Notes: a model not told the origin generated them from the sequence alone. Counted from the stretch's first letter, positions 36,154-47,300 are shown. The stretch: DNA of 64,000 nucleotides from Streptomyces sp. NBC_01244 (GCF_035987325.1 NZ_CP108488.1:6510001-6574000), one strand, 5' to 3'. Numbers and translations are program-made.

Positions 36154-37268
36154 CCGACATGACTGCGCCCGATAACAGCAAGAACGAGACGGCCGTCCTT
36201 CCGGCCCAGGCGGTGGACTCCCCGGAGCCGCTGCTCAGGGTGACCGGACTGGTCAAGCACTTCCCCATCTCCAAGGGGCTGCTGCGCCGCCAGGTCGGGG
36301 CCGTGAAGGCCGTCGACGGCATCGACTTCGAGGTCTACCCGGGTGAGACCCTCGGCATCGTCGGCGAGTCCGGCTGTGGCAAGTCGACCATGGGCCGGCT
36401 GATCACCCGGCTGCTCGAACCGACCGGCGGAAAGGTCGAGTTCGAGGGCAAGGACATCACGCACCTGAGCGTGTCCGGCATGCGCCCGATGCGCCGCGAC
36501 GTGCAGATGATCTTCCAGGACCCCTACGGCTCGCTGAACCCGCGGCACACGGTGGGCACCATCGTCAGCGCCCCGTTCAAGCTCCAGGGCGTCGAGCCCG
36601 AGGGCGGCCTCAAGGCGGAGGTCCAGCGCCTCCTCTCTCTGGTGGGCCTCAACCCGGAGCACTACAACCGCTATCCGCACGAGTTCTCCGGCGGCCAGCG
36701 CCAGCGCATCGGCATCGCCCGTGCCCTGGCCCTGAAGCCGAAGCTGGTCGTGGCGGACGAGCCGGTCTCGGCCCTGGACGTCTCCATCCAGGCCCAGGTG
36801 GTGAACCTGCTGGACGACCTCCAGGAGGAGCTCGGCCTCACGTACGTGATCATCGCGCACGACCTGTCGGTCATCCGGCACGTCTCGGACCGCATCGCGG
36901 TCATGTACCTCGGCAAGATCGTCGAGCTCGCGGACAACAAGTCCCTGTACTCGGCGCCCATGCACCCGTACACCACGGCCCTGATGTCCGCCGTCCCGGT
37001 GCCGGACCCGCGCCGGCGCGGAGCCAAGAGCGGCCGCATCCTGCTCAAGGGAGACGTGCCCTCGCCCATCTCCCCGCCGAGCGGCTGCCGCTTCCACACC
37101 CGGTGCTGGAAGGCGACCCAGGTCTGCACCACGCAGGAGCCCCCGCTCATCGCGCTGAAGACCGGCCACCAGGTGGCCTGCCACCACCCGGAGAACGCCC
37201 CCGACCAGGCCCCGGGCGACCCGGCCCTGCCGGGCGCGGCGGACGCGGTGACCGGGCCGACGGTCTGA
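36150..37268 (+). CDS. oligopeptide ABC transporter ATP-binding protein (DppF/OppF-like)
   Basis: A 372-residue ATPase: Walker [17 protein letters not shown]-loop [16 protein letters not shown], signature [17 protein letters not shown], Walker [15 protein letters not shown] and the C-terminal oligopeptide extension [18 protein letters not shown] 36150 overlaps the previous stop (GTGA); ATG 36159 is possible. The Ala/Pro-rich tail after residue 350 is not conserved in the family. The operon ends at the hairpin at 37277. Confidence 0.93.
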   Translation: MTDMTAPDNSKNETAVLPAQAVDSPEPLLRVTGLVKHFPISKGLLRRQVGAVKAVDGIDFEVYPGETLGIVGESGCGKSTMGRLITRLLEPTGGKVEFEGKDITHLSVSGMRPMRRDVQMIFQDPYGSLNPRHTVGTIVSAPFKLQGVEPEGGLKAEVQRLLSLVGLNPEHYNRYPHEFSGGQRQRIGIARALALKPKLVVADEPVSALDVSIQAQVVNLLDDLQEELGLTYVIIAHDLSVIRHVSDRIAVMYLGKIVELADNKSLYSAPMHPYTTALMSAVPVPDPRRRGAKSGRILLKGDVPSPISPPSGCRFHTRCWKATQVCTTQEPPLIALKTGHQVACHHPENAPDQAPGDPALPGAADAVTGPTV

Positions 37269-37276
37269 CGGTCCGA

Positions 37277-37307
37277 CGCCGGCGGGGCGGGATCGGCCCC
37301 GCCGGCG
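37277..37307. terminator. terminator of the oligopeptide importer operon
   Basis: A perfect 12-bp stem (CGCCGGCGGGGC at 37277-37288 with 37296-37307) and 7-base loop begins nine bases after the last stop codon. Confidence 0.8.
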
Positions 37308-37397
37308 TTCGAGGCACGGGGGTTCGGGGGCGGAGCCCCTGACGGGGCCGCGCCGCACCCGTCCAAGGGCGCCGCGGGCGACCGGCAGAATGTTCCC

Positions 37398-38054
37398 GTG
37401 ATCCACGATCTCTTCCCGCCCGGAGTCCAGCACACCCTGGACCTCATGGGCATCTTCGTCTTCGCCACGGCCGGCTCCCTGCTCGCCGTACGCAAGAACT
37501 TCGACGTCTTCGGCATCGTCGTCCTCGCGCTCGTCACCGCCCTCGGCGGCGGCCTGTTCCGCGACATCGTCATCGGTGCCACCCCCGCCGCCGCCTTCAG
37601 CGACCTCGGGTTCTTCGTCACACCGCTGGTCGCCGCCGCGATCGTCTTCTTCCTGCACCCCGAGGTCCAGCGCATCAACCGCGCCATCAACGTCTTCGAC
37701 GCGGCCGGCCTCGGGCTGTTCTGCGTGACGGGCACGACCAAGGCGTACGAGTACGGCCTGGGCCTCACCGCGTCCGCCGCGCTCGGCCTGGCGACCGCCG
37801 TCGGCGGGGGCGTGCTGCGCGACGTCCTCGTCAACGAGGTGCCCTCGCTGCTGCGCGACCGCGAGATGTACGCCGTGCCGGCCGTCATCGGCGCCTCGAT
37901 GGTGGCGCTCTTCATCAGCTTCGACCACCTGAACGCCATCACGACGGGCCTGGCGATCGTCACCACCTTCGTGCTGCGGCTGCTCGCCATCCGCTTCCAC
38001 TGGCGGGCGCCCCTCGCGTGGAACCGCCGCTCGTCGGTGGCGGAGGAGCCGTAG
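37398..38054 (+). CDS. TRIC-type cation channel family protein (YadS-like)
   Basis: A 218-residue membrane protein with seven hydrophobic segments and an internal duplication: FATAGSLLAVRKNFDVFGIVVLALVTALGGGLFRDIVIG in the first half is mirrored by DAAGLGLFCVTGTTKAYEYG and ATAVGGGVLRDVLVNEVP in the second. GGGxxRD is the signature of bacterial TRIC (formerly UPF0126) trimeric potassium channels. It starts with GTG. There is no obvious functional link to the neighbours. Confidence 0.87.
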   Translation: MIHDLFPPGVQHTLDLMGIFVFATAGSLLAVRKNFDVFGIVVLALVTALGGGLFRDIVIGATPAAAFSDLGFFVTPLVAAAIVFFLHPEVQRINRAINVFDAAGLGLFCVTGTTKAYEYGLGLTASAALGLATAVGGGVLRDVLVNEVPSLLRDREMYAVPAVIGASMVALFISFDHLNAITTGLAIVTTFVLRLLAIRFHWRAPLAWNRRSSVAEEP

Positions 38055-38092
38055 GCGCGGAGCCCGCGTAGCGGTCACCACACCAAGGAAAG

Positions 38093-38106
38093 CTACCGCT
38101 TAGTAG
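38093..38106. promoter_or_regulatory. candidate operator before the thioesterase gene
   Basis: CTACCGCTTAGTAG contains a CTAC/GTAG inverted repeat and lies 22 bases before the start codon, in a position to block transcription. It resembles operators of TetR-type acyl-CoA regulators, but I cannot name the regulator. Confidence 0.3.
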
Positions 38107-38128
38107 GGGTCGGGTGTACGGTCGTTCC

Positions 38129-38998
38129 ATGTCACACGCAGCTGCCAAGGCGTCCATCGGCGACAGCGAGTTCGACCGCGACACCACCATCACCGCCCGT
38201 GCGGGCGAGCCCGGGGTGTACGACGCGGACCTCTCCGCCGGGTGGACGATCATCACCGCCGTCAACGGCGGCTACCTCCTGGCCCTCGTCGGCCGCGCCC
38301 TGTCGGCGACCCTGCCGCACCCGGACCCCTTCACGGTCTCCGCGCACTACCTGACCTCGTCGGTCCCCGGCCCCGCCGTGATCCGCACCGAGGTCGTACG
38401 GGTCGGCCGCACGCTCTCCACCGGGCAGGCCTCCCTGTTCCAGTTCGACGAGAGCGGCGCCGAGATCGAGCGGATCCGCGTCCTGGCCTCCTACGGGGAC
38501 CTCGCCGCGCTCCCGGACTCCGTCCACACCACGGCCCTCCCGCCCGTCATCCCCGCCTACGAGGACTGCCTCGGCCCCGAGGCCGGCCCGGCCCCGATCC
38601 CCGGCAGCTCGGCGATCGTGGACCGGCTCCGGCTGCGCCTGGACCCGGCGACCGCGGGCTGGGCCATCGGCCACCCCTCGGGCAAGGGCGAGATGCGCGC
38701 CTGGTTCGAGCTCGCGGACGGCCGCGACGCGGACCCCTTCTCCCTGCTCCTCGCGGTGGACGCGCTCCCGCCGACCTCCTTCGACCTCGGCCTGCTCGGC
38801 TGGACCCCCACGGTCGAACTCACCACCCACATCCGCCACCGCCCCGCGCCCGGTCCGCTCCGGGTGTCGATCACCACGCGGAACCTGGCGGGCGGCTTCC
38901 TCGAAGAGGACGCGGAGGTCTGGGACTCGGCGGACCGGCTGGTGGCCCAGTCCCGCCAGCTGGCGAGCGCTCCGCGCGTGGCGCCGAAGCCCTCCTGA
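38129..38998 (+). CDS. acyl-CoA thioesterase family protein (double hot-dog)
   Basis: A 289-residue protein with two hot-dog halves as in TesB/4HBT_3 thioesterases. The first half has AGWTIITAVNGGYLLALVGR (helix with Asn-Gly-Gly), FTVSAHYLTSSVPGPAVIRT and RTLSTGQASLFQF; the second half has PFSLLLAVDALPPTSFDLGL and TVELTTHIRHRPAPGPLRVS. It should hydrolyse acyl-CoA esters; the chain preference is unknown. ATG 38129 is preferred because a GTG at 38114 overlaps the region of the putative operator and promoter. Confidence 0.85.
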   Translation: MSHAAAKASIGDSEFDRDTTITARAGEPGVYDADLSAGWTIITAVNGGYLLALVGRALSATLPHPDPFTVSAHYLTSSVPGPAVIRTEVVRVGRTLSTGQASLFQFDESGAEIERIRVLASYGDLAALPDSVHTTALPPVIPAYEDCLGPEAGPAPIPGSSAIVDRLRLRLDPATAGWAIGHPSGKGEMRAWFELADGRDADPFSLLLAVDALPPTSFDLGLLGWTPTVELTTHIRHRPAPGPLRVSITTRNLAGGFLEEDAEVWDSADRLVAQSRQLASAPRVAPKPS

Positions 38999-39091
38999 GG
39001 CACCGGGCGGAGCGCCCGCCGGCCCCGGCGGGCGGTTCCCGGGCCCCGGCGGGGGATCGGGGGTGTGGGGGACTCGTAGAATCGGGGGATC

Positions 39092-40255
39092 ATGGCCTAC
39101 CTCGACCACGCCGCCACCACCCCGATGCTGCCGGAGGCCGCTGCGGCGATGACCGCGCAGTTCGCCGTCACGGGCAACGCGTCCTCCCTGCACGCCGCCG
39201 GCCGCCGCGCCCGCCGCACCGTCGAGGAGGCCCGTGAGGCCCTCGCCGACGCGCTCGGGGCCCGTCCGAGCGAGGTGGTCTTCACCGCCGGTGGCACGGA
39301 GGCCGACAACCTCGCCGTCAAGGGGCTCTACTGGGCCCGCCGCGACGCCGATCCCGCCCGGACCCGTGTCCTCGCCAGCCCCGTGGAGCACCACGCCGTC
39401 CTCGACGCCGTGCACTGGCTCGCCGAGCACGAGGGCGCGCAGGTCGAGTACCTGCCGGTCGACCGCTACGGGCGCGTGCACCCGGAGGCCTTCCGCGAGG
39501 CGGTCGAGCGGAACCCCGACGACATCGCCCTCGCCACCGTCATGTGGGCCAACAACGAGATCGGCACCGTCATGCCGATCGCCGAACTGGCCGCCGTCGC
39601 CCGCGAGTCCGGCATCCCGCTGCATTCCGACGCCGTCCAGGCCGTCGGCCAGCTCGACGTCCGCTTCGGCGACAGCGGGCTCGCCGCCATGACCGTGAGC
39701 GGCCACAAGGTCGGCGGACCGTACGGGATCGGCGCGCTGCTGCTCGGCCGCGACCAGAGCCCGGTACCCGTCCTGCACGGCGGGGGCCAGGAGCGGCACG
39801 TCCGCTCCGGCACCCTCGACGTCCCGGCCATCGCCGCCTTCGCGGTGGCCGCCGTCCTCGCCGCCGAGCGGCGCGAACGCTTCGCCACCGAGATCGGCGC
39901 CCTGCGCGACCGGCTCGTCGCCGCCGTGCTCCGCGAGGTCCCCGACGCCGTCCTCGGCGGAGACCCGGACGGCCGGCTCCCCGCCAACGCCCACTTCAGC
40001 TTCCCCGGCTGCGAGGGGGACTCCCTGCTGCTCCTGCTCGACGCCCAGGGCATCGAGTGCTCCACCGGCTCCGCCTGCACGGCCGGCGTGGCCCAGCCCA
40101 GCCACGTGCTGCTGGCCACCGGAACGGACCCGCGCCTCGCCCGGGGGACCCTGCGCTTCTCCCTCGGCCACACCTCCACGCAGGCCGACGTGGACGCGGT
40201 CGCCGCCGCCATCGGCCCGGCCGTGGCCCGCGCCCGCACGGCGGGGCTGAGCTAG
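39092..40255 (+). CDS. cysteine desulfurase (NifS/IscS-like)
   Basis: The 387-residue PLP enzyme removes sulfur from cysteine as a persulfide. Lys206 in [11 protein letters not shown] holds the cofactor, His in [10 protein letters not shown] stacks on it, and Cys329 in [10 protein letters not shown] is the persulfide carrier. Start [11 protein letters not shown] is canonical. mnmA lies two genes downstream on the same strand, so the likely job is sulfur supply for 2-thiouridine in tRNA wobble position 34, as seen in many actinobacteria. The TAG stop is inside a long hairpin shared with the convergent amidase gene. Confidence 0.94.
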   Translation: MAYLDHAATTPMLPEAAAAMTAQFAVTGNASSLHAAGRRARRTVEEAREALADALGARPSEVVFTAGGTEADNLAVKGLYWARRDADPARTRVLASPVEHHAVLDAVHWLAEHEGAQVEYLPVDRYGRVHPEAFREAVERNPDDIALATVMWANNEIGTVMPIAELAAVARESGIPLHSDAVQAVGQLDVRFGDSGLAAMTVSGHKVGGPYGIGALLLGRDQSPVPVLHGGGQERHVRSGTLDVPAIAAFAVAAVLAAERRERFATEIGALRDRLVAAVLREVPDAVLGGDPDGRLPANAHFSFPGCEGDSLLLLLDAQGIECSTGSACTAGVAQPSHVLLATGTDPRLARGTLRFSLGHTSTQADVDAVAAAIGPAVARARTAGLS

Positions 40256-40305
40256 TGCTGTGACCGGAAAGGTTCACCGGGCAAACCTTTCCGGCCACAG
40301 CACTA
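40253..40305. terminator. 22-bp hairpin that contains both convergent stop codons
   Basis: TAGTGCTGTGACCGGAAAGG (from 40253) and its continuation pair with 40284-40305 over 22 bp with one mismatch, around a 9-base loop. The first three bases are the desulfurase stop; the last three are the complement of the amidase stop. Confidence 0.88.
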
Positions 40306-41022
40306 GGCGGTCTTGGCGCCCGCGGCGCCGGCCTCGTTGACCATGCGGAGGTAGCGGTCCCAGTCCCAGTGGCGGCCGGGGTCCGTGTGATCGGCGCCCG
40401 GCACCTCGGAGTGGCCGAGGAAGTGCTTGCGGTCGGCGGGTATCCCGTACCGCTTGCAGACGTCGGCGGCGAGCCGCGCCGAAGCCCCGTACATCGCGTC
40501 CGTGAAGTCCTTCGGCCGGTCCACGAACCCGACGTGCTCGATGCCGATGCTGCGCTCGTTCATGGAGCGGCTGCCCGAGTGGAAGGCGACGTCGAGCTCG
40601 CGCACCATCTGCTCGATGTGGCCGTCCTGGCCGACGATGTAGTGCGCCGACGCCCGGTGGAACGGATTCTTGAAGGCGTCCACCGAGGACTTGAAGCCGC
40701 CCTGGGTGACATGCACCACGATCCGGTCCACCCGGTAGTCCGCGGGCCGGTCCGCCAGCCGCCAGTTCGCCGGAGAGGCCGCCGTCCAGGAAGCCCCCGC
40801 GTGGTCCAGCTCGCCCTCCTTCCGCGGCTTGGACACCCCGGGCACCAGCCACCAGGCCCGCCCGATCTCATCGCGCCCGGCGACCGCCGCGGCCGTCAGC
40901 ACCCCGAGCCCGCCGAACAGCACCGCCCTGCGGGTCCGCCCGGGCCGTTTGCCCCCCGCGCCGGCCCTGGCTCCCGCGCCCGCCCCGGCCCTCGTACCGC
41001 CCTTGTCGCTCTTGGTCCCCAT
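40303..41022 (-). CDS. exported N-acetylmuramoyl-L-alanine amidase
   Basis: A 239-residue peptidoglycan amidase of the Amidase_2/PGRP fold. After a Lys/Ala/Gly-rich N-terminus comes an export signal with twin arginines ([21 protein letters not shown], about residues 29-49), possibly Tat. The catalytic domain shows the zinc histidines in VVHVTQGGF and [16 protein letters not shown], plus [17 protein letters not shown] and [10 protein letters not shown]. It cleaves the bond between muramic acid and the stem peptide outside the membrane. Start ATG 41022. Confidence 0.9.
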   Translation of the reverse strand: MGTKSDKGGTRAGAGAGARAGAGGKRPGRTRRAVLFGGLGVLTAAAVAGRDEIGRAWWLVPGVSKPRKEGELDHAGASWTAASPANWRLADRPADYRVDRIVVHVTQGGFKSSVDAFKNPFHRASAHYIVGQDGHIEQMVRELDVAFHSGSRSMNERSIGIEHVGFVDRPKDFTDAMYGASARLAADVCKRYGIPADRKHFLGHSEVPGADHTDPGRHWDWDRYLRMVNEAGAAGAKTA

Positions 41023-41092
41023 GGTGATCCACCCCCTGCCACCGAGAACGCGCTGTGACCCCGCCCGGTTCCCCCGTACCCTGGACGGTGCT

Positions 41093-42241
41093 ATGACTGA
41101 GAACCTGCCGAGCGTCCCCCGCCCCCTCCGCGTCCTGGCCGCCATGTCCGGCGGTGTGGACTCCGCCGTCGCCGCCGCCCGCGCCGTCGAAGCCGGGCAC
41201 GACGTGACCGGCGTCCACCTCGCCCTCTCCGCGAACCCGCAGTCCTTCCGGACCGGGGCCCGCGGCTGCTGCACGATCGAGGACTCCCGCGACGCCCGCC
41301 GCGCCGCCGACGTCATCGGCATCCCCTTCTACGTCTGGGACCTCGCCGAGCGCTTCCGCGAGGACGTCGTCGAGGACTTCATCTCCGAGTACGAGGCCGG
41401 GCGCACCCCGAACCCCTGCCTGCGCTGCAACGAGAAGATCAAGTTCGCCGCGCTGCTCGACAAGGCCCTCGCCCTCGGCTTCGACGCCGTCTGTACGGGC
41501 CACTACGCCACCGTCGTCCTCAACGAGGACGGCACGCGCGAGCTGCACCGCGCCTCCGACATGGCCAAGGACCAGTCCTACGTCCTCGGCGTCCTCGACG
41601 AGAAGCAGCTCGCCCACGCGCTCTTCCCGCTCGGCGACACCCTCACCACCAAGGAAGAGATCCGCGCCGAGGCCGAGGAGCGGGGGCTGGCCGTCGCGAA
41701 GAAGCCCGACAGCCACGACATCTGCTTCATCGCCGACGGCGACACCCAGGGCTTCCTGGCGAACCGTCTCGGCAAGGCCGAGGGCGACATCGTCGACGAG
41801 GCCACCGGCGAGAAGGTCGGCACCCACGAGGGCGCCTTCGGGTTCACCATCGGCCAGCGCAAGGGCCTGCGGATCGGCCACCCGGCCCCCGACGGCAAGC
41901 CGCGCTACGTCCTCGACATCTCCCCGGTGAACAACACCGTCACGGTCGGCCCCGTCGAAGCCCTCGACGTCACCGCCCTCACCGCGATCCGCCCCCGCTG
42001 GTGCGGATCCACCGCCGCCGCCCCGGGCACCTACACCGCACAGCTGCGCGCCCACGGCGGCGAGACCGAGGTCTTCGCCGAGCTGGTGGAGGGCGAACTG
42101 CGCGTCCGCTTCACCGAGCCCGTCCGCGGCGTGGCCCCCGGCCAGGCGATCGTCCTCTACGACGGCACCCGCGTGGTCGGCTCCGCCACGATCTCCGCGA
42201 CCACCCGGGCGACCGCGGCCGCCCCGGCCGCCTCGGTCTAG
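41093..42241 (+). CDS. mnmA: tRNA-specific 2-thiouridylase MnmA
   Basis: The 382-residue ATP-dependent enzyme thiolates U34 of Glu, Gln and Lys tRNAs. PP-loop [14 protein letters not shown], the first catalytic Cys in [20 protein letters not shown], the second Cys in [24 protein letters not shown] and the C-terminal beta domain [15 protein letters not shown] are all visible. Start ATG 41093. It overlaps nothing, but lies 70 bases from the divergent amidase start. The upstream cysteine desulfurase is the expected sulfur donor. Its stop codon lies in a palindrome shared with the convergent oxidoreductase. Confidence 0.96.
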   Translation: MTENLPSVPRPLRVLAAMSGGVDSAVAAARAVEAGHDVTGVHLALSANPQSFRTGARGCCTIEDSRDARRAADVIGIPFYVWDLAERFREDVVEDFISEYEAGRTPNPCLRCNEKIKFAALLDKALALGFDAVCTGHYATVVLNEDGTRELHRASDMAKDQSYVLGVLDEKQLAHALFPLGDTLTTKEEIRAEAEERGLAVAKKPDSHDICFIADGDTQGFLANRLGKAEGDIVDEATGEKVGTHEGAFGFTIGQRKGLRIGHPAPDGKPRYVLDISPVNNTVTVGPVEALDVTALTAIRPRWCGSTAAAPGTYTAQLRAHGGETEVFAELVEGELRVRFTEPVRGVAPGQAIVLYDGTRVVGSATISATTRATAAAPAASV

Positions 42242-42269
42242 ACGTCCAGGACGTCTAGGCGTCCTGGAC
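42238..42269. terminator. two overlapping alternative hairpins at convergent stop codons
   Basis: CTAGACGTCC (42238-42247) pairs with 42249-42258, and GTCCAGGACG (42244-42253) pairs with 42260-42269. The two 10-bp stems exclude each other. Both stop codons (mnmA at 42239-42241, oxidoreductase at 42255-42257) are inside. Confidence 0.65.
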
Positions 42270-43187
42270 CACCGTCAGGACGATCTTGCCGGTGGTCCGG
42301 CCCTGCTCGCCGATCTCGTGGGCCTTCGCGGCCTCCGCCAGGGGCAGGACCGTGTCGATCACCGGGCGGAGCCTGCCTTCTGCGACCAAGGCGGCGATCG
42401 CCTTCAGGCCCGCGTAGTCCGGCTCGACGAGGGTCCAGCCGGTGTGGAAGCCCTCGGCGTCGGCCGGTACGTCGTCCGGGCCGTTCAGGGTGATCAGGTG
42501 CCCGCCCGGGCGCAGCACCTTCAGCGAGCGCGTCCCGTAGTCGCCGCCGATGGCGTCGATCACGACGTCCACGTCCGCGACGACGTCTTCGAAGGCTGTG
42601 GTCCGGTAGTCGATCAGTTCGTCGGCCCCGAGCGAGCGGAGCACCTCGTGCTTGGCGGCGCTGGCGGTGCCGATCACGTACGCCCCGAGCGCCTTGGCGA
42701 TCTGGACGGCGAAGTGCCCCACGCCGCCCGCCGCCGCGTGCACCAGGACCCGCTGCCCCGGCCGCACGCCGGCGGTGTCGGTCAGCGCCTGCCAGGCGGT
42801 GAGCGCGGCCAGCGGGAGCGCCGCCGCCTGGACGTGGTTGATGGCGGCCGGCTTGCGGGTGAAGTGCCGGGCCGTGGCTGTGACGTACTCGGCGTAGCCG
42901 CCCGCCTGGACCGGGAATCGGGGCATGCCGAAGACCTCGTCGCCGGGCTGGAACATCGTCACGCCGGGGCCGACGGCCTCGACCGTGCCGGACACGTCCC
43001 AGCCGACGGCCGGGACCGGCCCCCAGGGGATCAGGGCGCCGCTGGCCCGGGTCTTCCAGTCGACCGGGTTCACGCCGGCCGCGTGGACCCGTACCAGGAT
43101 CTCGCCCATGCCCGGCTCCGGGCGGTCCAGCTCGGTCTCGGTCAGTACCTCGGGTCCGCCCCACTGGCTGACGACGATGGCGCGCAT
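42255..43187 (-). CDS. NADP-dependent quinone-oxidoreductase-like MDR protein
   Basis: A 310-residue zinc-independent medium-chain dehydrogenase/reductase: MRAIVVSQWGGPEVLTETEL, VRVHAAGVNPVDWKTRASG, the nucleotide loop VLVHAAAGGVGHFAVQIAKA and a C-terminal VLPLAEAAKAHEIGEQG. It probably reduces quinones or enones with NADPH. ATG 43187 is preceded by GAGGAG; longer upstream readings overlap the regulator's promoter. It is divergent from a GlxA-type regulator 100 bases away, which likely controls it. Confidence 0.9.
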   Translation of the reverse strand: MRAIVVSQWGGPEVLTETELDRPEPGMGEILVRVHAAGVNPVDWKTRASGALIPWGPVPAVGWDVSGTVEAVGPGVTMFQPGDEVFGMPRFPVQAGGYAEYVTATARHFTRKPAAINHVQAAALPLAALTAWQALTDTAGVRPGQRVLVHAAAGGVGHFAVQIAKALGAYVIGTASAAKHEVLRSLGADELIDYRTTAFEDVVADVDVVIDAIGGDYGTRSLKVLRPGGHLITLNGPDDVPADAEGFHTGWTLVEPDYAGLKAIAALVAEGRLRPVIDTVLPLAEAAKAHEIGEQGRTTGKIVLTVVQDA

Positions 43188-43287
43188 GTGTTTCTCCTCA
43201 GGTGTGTCCGGTGGTTTCGCCTTAGCTTCGGCGGCGGAGCGAGGCCGTGGTATTGGCCGGACGGCCACCCTGTGACAGGATCTGGCC

Positions 43288-44268
43288 ATGCACCGGATCG
43301 CCGTACTCGCCCTCGAAGGCGTCCCCCCGTTCGAGCTCGGGATGCCGTCCCGGGTGTTCGGCAACGCCGTCGACGACTCCGGGAAGCCGCTCTACGAGGT
43401 GACCGTCTGCACCGTCGACGGGCAGCCCGTGAGCAGCGACGCGGGCTTCACGGTCGGGGTCTCGGCGGGACCCGAGGCCCTCGCGGCCGCCGACACGGTG
43501 ATCATCCCGCCGACCAACGTCATGATGGCGCTGGAGCAGGGCGTACCCCTGCCCCGGCCGCTCGCCGACGCCCTCGCCGCGATCCGCCCCGGCACCCGGC
43601 TGGTGTCGATCTGCACCGGCACCTACGTGCTCGCCGCAGCCGGCCTGCTCGACGGCAGGCCCGCCACCACGCACTGGATCAAGGCGCCCGCCTTCCAGCG
43701 GGCCTTCCCGCGCGTCAAGCTCGACGAGGACGTGCTCTTCGTCGACGACGGGGACATCCTGACCTCCGCCGGGGTCGCCGCCGGCGTGGACCTCTGCCTC
43801 TACATGATCCGCCAGGACCACGGCACGGCCGTCGCCAACCGCGCCGCGCGGCTGTGCGTCGTACCGCCGTGGCGCGACGGCGGGCAGGCCCAGTACATCG
43901 TCCGGCCCGTCCCCGAACCCACCGTCGCCACCACCACCGCCACCCGGGCCTGGGCCCTGGAACGCCTCGCCGAACCGATCGCCCTGGCCGAACTGGCCGC
44001 CCACGCCCGGATGAGCCTGCGCACCTTCACCCGACGCTTCCGCGACGAGGTCGGCATGACCCCGGTGCAGTGGCTCACCGGCCAGCGCCTGGAAATGGCA
44101 CGCCAGTTGCTGGAGACCAGCGACCTCCCCGTCGACCTGGTGGCCCACCGCTCCGGCTTCGGCTCGGCGAACTCGCTGCGCCAGCACATGCGTTCCGCAC
44201 TCGGTATCTCCCCGATTGCCTACCGGCGCACCTTCCAGCCCAACTCCTATGCTCCTGCGCACCATTGA
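43288..44268 (+). CDS. GlxA family AraC-type transcriptional regulator
   Basis: A 326-residue regulator with an N-terminal DJ-1/PfpI-like domain (1-190: HRIAVLALEGVPPFELG, with the elbow Cys in LVSICTGTYVLAAAGLLDG) and a C-terminal AraC DNA-binding domain (about 225-320: MSLRTFTRRFRDEVGMTPVQ, FGSANSLRQHMRSALGISP). Members sense small molecules and often control a divergent oxidoreductase, the arrangement seen here. Start ATG 43288. Confidence 0.92.
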   Translation: MHRIAVLALEGVPPFELGMPSRVFGNAVDDSGKPLYEVTVCTVDGQPVSSDAGFTVGVSAGPEALAAADTVIIPPTNVMMALEQGVPLPRPLADALAAIRPGTRLVSICTGTYVLAAAGLLDGRPATTHWIKAPAFQRAFPRVKLDEDVLFVDDGDILTSAGVAAGVDLCLYMIRQDHGTAVANRAARLCVVPPWRDGGQAQYIVRPVPEPTVATTTATRAWALERLAEPIALAELAAHARMSLRTFTRRFRDEVGMTPVQWLTGQRLEMARQLLETSDLPVDLVAHRSGFGSANSLRQHMRSALGISPIAYRRTFQPNSYAPAHH

Positions 44269-44329
44269 TGCACCGTCAGGACATCGGCATACTGCGTGGC
44301 CCTGCACTCTTCTTCTCAGGGGGAACCAC

Positions 44330-47300
44330 GTGCGCAACCACCACACCAGGACGGCGGCGGCCTCGCTCGCGGCGGCCGCCGCACTCGTGCTCGCGGCGGG
44401 GCTGACCACCCCGGCCGCCGCGGCGCCCGAGACCGGCTCATCGGGCACACCCTCCGCGACCGCCCCAGGGGGCCCGGGGTCCGCGAGCACCGGGGACGGT
44501 GCGGCATCCGCCGCCGGACGGGCCCCGACCACCCGCATCACCCTCGTCACCGGCGACCGCGTCGTCCTCGCCGCCGACGGCAGGCCCGTCTCCCTCGAGC
44601 GCGCCGAGGGCCGCGCGCACATACCGTTCTCGGTGCACACCGAGAACGGCCACACCAGCGTCGTGCCGTACGACGCCAGGCCGCTGATCCGCGCCGGAAA
44701 GCTCGACCCGCGCCTGTTCGACATCACCGAACTGAGCCGCCCCGAGTACCTGGCGCGTCCCTCCGGCCGGCTCCAGCTGATCGTCGGCTACGAGGGCCCC
44801 GCCCCCGCCGCCCGGTCCGCCCTGCGGGCCGCCGGCGGCCCGCAGGTCACCCGGACCTACCCCACCCTCGACGCCGAGGCCGTCAGCGCCGACCCCGGAG
44901 CCGCCGCCGCCCTCTGGGAAGCGCTCACCGACCCCCGGCAGGACGCCGGAGGCCGCGCCGCGGCCCCCGGCATCGCCACGGTCTGGCTCGACGCCGAGCG
45001 CACCGCCACCCTGGACAGGAGCACCCGGCAGATCGGCGCCGACCGGGCCTGGGCCGCCGGATACGACGGCTCCGGCGTCAAGATCGCCGTGCTCGACACC
45101 GGCATCGACGCCACCCACGCCGACCTGGCCGGCCAGGTCGTCGCCGCGCAGAACTTCTCCCGCTCCGAGGACGCCGCGGACCGCTTCGGCCACGGCACGC
45201 ACGTCGCCTCCATCGCCGCCGGTACGGGCGCCCGCTCGGCCGGCGCCTTCAAGGGCGTCGCGCCCGGCGCGAAACTGCTCAACGGCAAGGTCCTGGACGA
45301 CCGCGGCTCCGGCAGCGACTCCGGCATCCTCGCCGGCATGGAATGGGCCGTCGCCCAGGGCGCCGACATCGTCAACCTCAGCCTCGGCGCGCCCGACACC
45401 CCACAGCTCGACCCCGTCGAAGCGGCCGTGGACCGGCTCAGCGCCGAGAAGGGCGTGCTCTTCGCCGTCGCCGCAGGCAACAGCGGCCGCCGCGGCCCCG
45501 GCACCGTCCAGTCCCCGGGCAGCGCGAGCGCGGCGCTCACCGTCGGCGCCGTCGACGACGCCGACGTGCTCGCCCCCTTCTCCAGCACCGGCCCGCGCCT
45601 CGGCGACGGCGCGGTCAAGCCGGACGTCACGGCGCCCGGCGTCGACATCACCGCGGCCGCCGCCCCCGGCAGCGTCATCGACCGCGAGAGCGGACAGGAC
45701 CCGGCCGGCTACCTGACCATCTCCGGCACCTCCATGGCCACCCCGCACGTCGCCGGGGCCGCCGCCCTGCTCAAGCAGCGGCACCCGGACTGGAAGGGCG
45801 CCGAGCTCAAGGGCGCGCTGACCGGCTCCGCCCAGGGGGCCGCGTACACCCCGTACCAGCAGGGCACCGGCCGGATCGCCGTCGACGGCGCGCTCGGCCA
45901 GAGCGTGATCGCCCAGGAGGCGGCGCTGACCTTCGACATGCAGCGCTGGCCGCACGCGGACGACGTCCCGCAGACCCGGAAGATCACCTACCGCAACCTC
46001 GGCGCCGCGCCCGTCACCCTCGACCTCACCGTCACGGGCAGCGCCCCCGGCGGCGCGCCCGCGCCCGAGGGCTTCTTCACCCTCGGCGACCGCCGGCTCA
46101 CCGTCCCGGCGGGCGGCACCGCCGAGACCGCGCTGACGGTGGACACCCGCCTCGGCGGAACGGCGGACGGCACCTACAGCGCGTACACCACCGCGACGGC
46201 TACCGGCGGCGGCCAGCGGGTGCGTACGGCCGCCGTCGCCGAACGCGAGCCCGAGTCCTACGATCTGACGCTCCGCCACCTCGGACGCGACGGGAAACCG
46301 GCCGCGGACCACGCCACCACCGTCCAGGGCGTCAGGGGCGGCGCGGCGGCCCGCCGCTTCGAGGCCCACGACCCCTCCGGCACCGTCACCCTGCGCGTCC
46401 CCAAGGGCGGCTACCTGCTCGACGCCGCCCTCGTCGTCGACCCGCTCGACCTCACCAAGGGCGCCGACTGGATCGTCCGGCCGCAGCTCGACATCACCGC
46501 CGACACCACGGTCACCCTCGACGCGCGCACCACCCGGCCGGTGGAGATCACGGTCCCCTCGAAGTCGGCGCAGGCCCAGTTCGTGATGCCCTCGTACACC
46601 CTGAACGAGGGCGGCGCACGCTACGGCTTCGGCTTCTGGCTCGACTCGCTCACCGGCTTCCGCACCCGCCAGTCGGGCCCGCCGCCCGCCGCCGGAGCGC
46701 TCAGCCAGCAGTGGGACGTGCATTGGCAGGACGGCCCCTCGACGGAGTACCACGCGGTGCTGGGCGGCCCCGTACGGAGCCTCGCCACCGGCTACACCCG
46801 GCACCTGAAATCCCGCGACCTGGCGGCCCTCGTGATCGGCCAGGGCGCCTCCGCCCCGGGCAAGGAGGGCTCGCCCGTCGCGATCGGCAGCCTCCCGGAC
46901 AGCCGTTCCGGCAGCTCGATGTCCCTGCGGCGGCCCCTGCCGACCACGGCCACGCTCTACGTGTCCACCCTGGACAAGGTGACCTGGGACCTCCTCTACA
47001 CGCAGAGCTCCGGACACGACGAGAACGGCTTCCCGCGGGAGGAGACGGCGTACGAGGCGGAGAGCGGGCGCACCCTCACGGGCGGCCGCACCTACCACGA
47101 GCGCTTCAACGCGGCTGTGTTCGGGCCCCGGTTGGACGCCGAGCACGGGGTGTTCCGCGACGGCGGCTCGATCGGCGGCTCCGTCCCCCTGCTGGCGGAC
47201 GGCGCGAACCACCAGGGCGGGTTCCACGAGGCCACCGGCAGCACCGTCCTGCGCCGTGACGGCGTCGAGGTGGGCCGCAGCGACAGCCCGCTTGAGTCGA

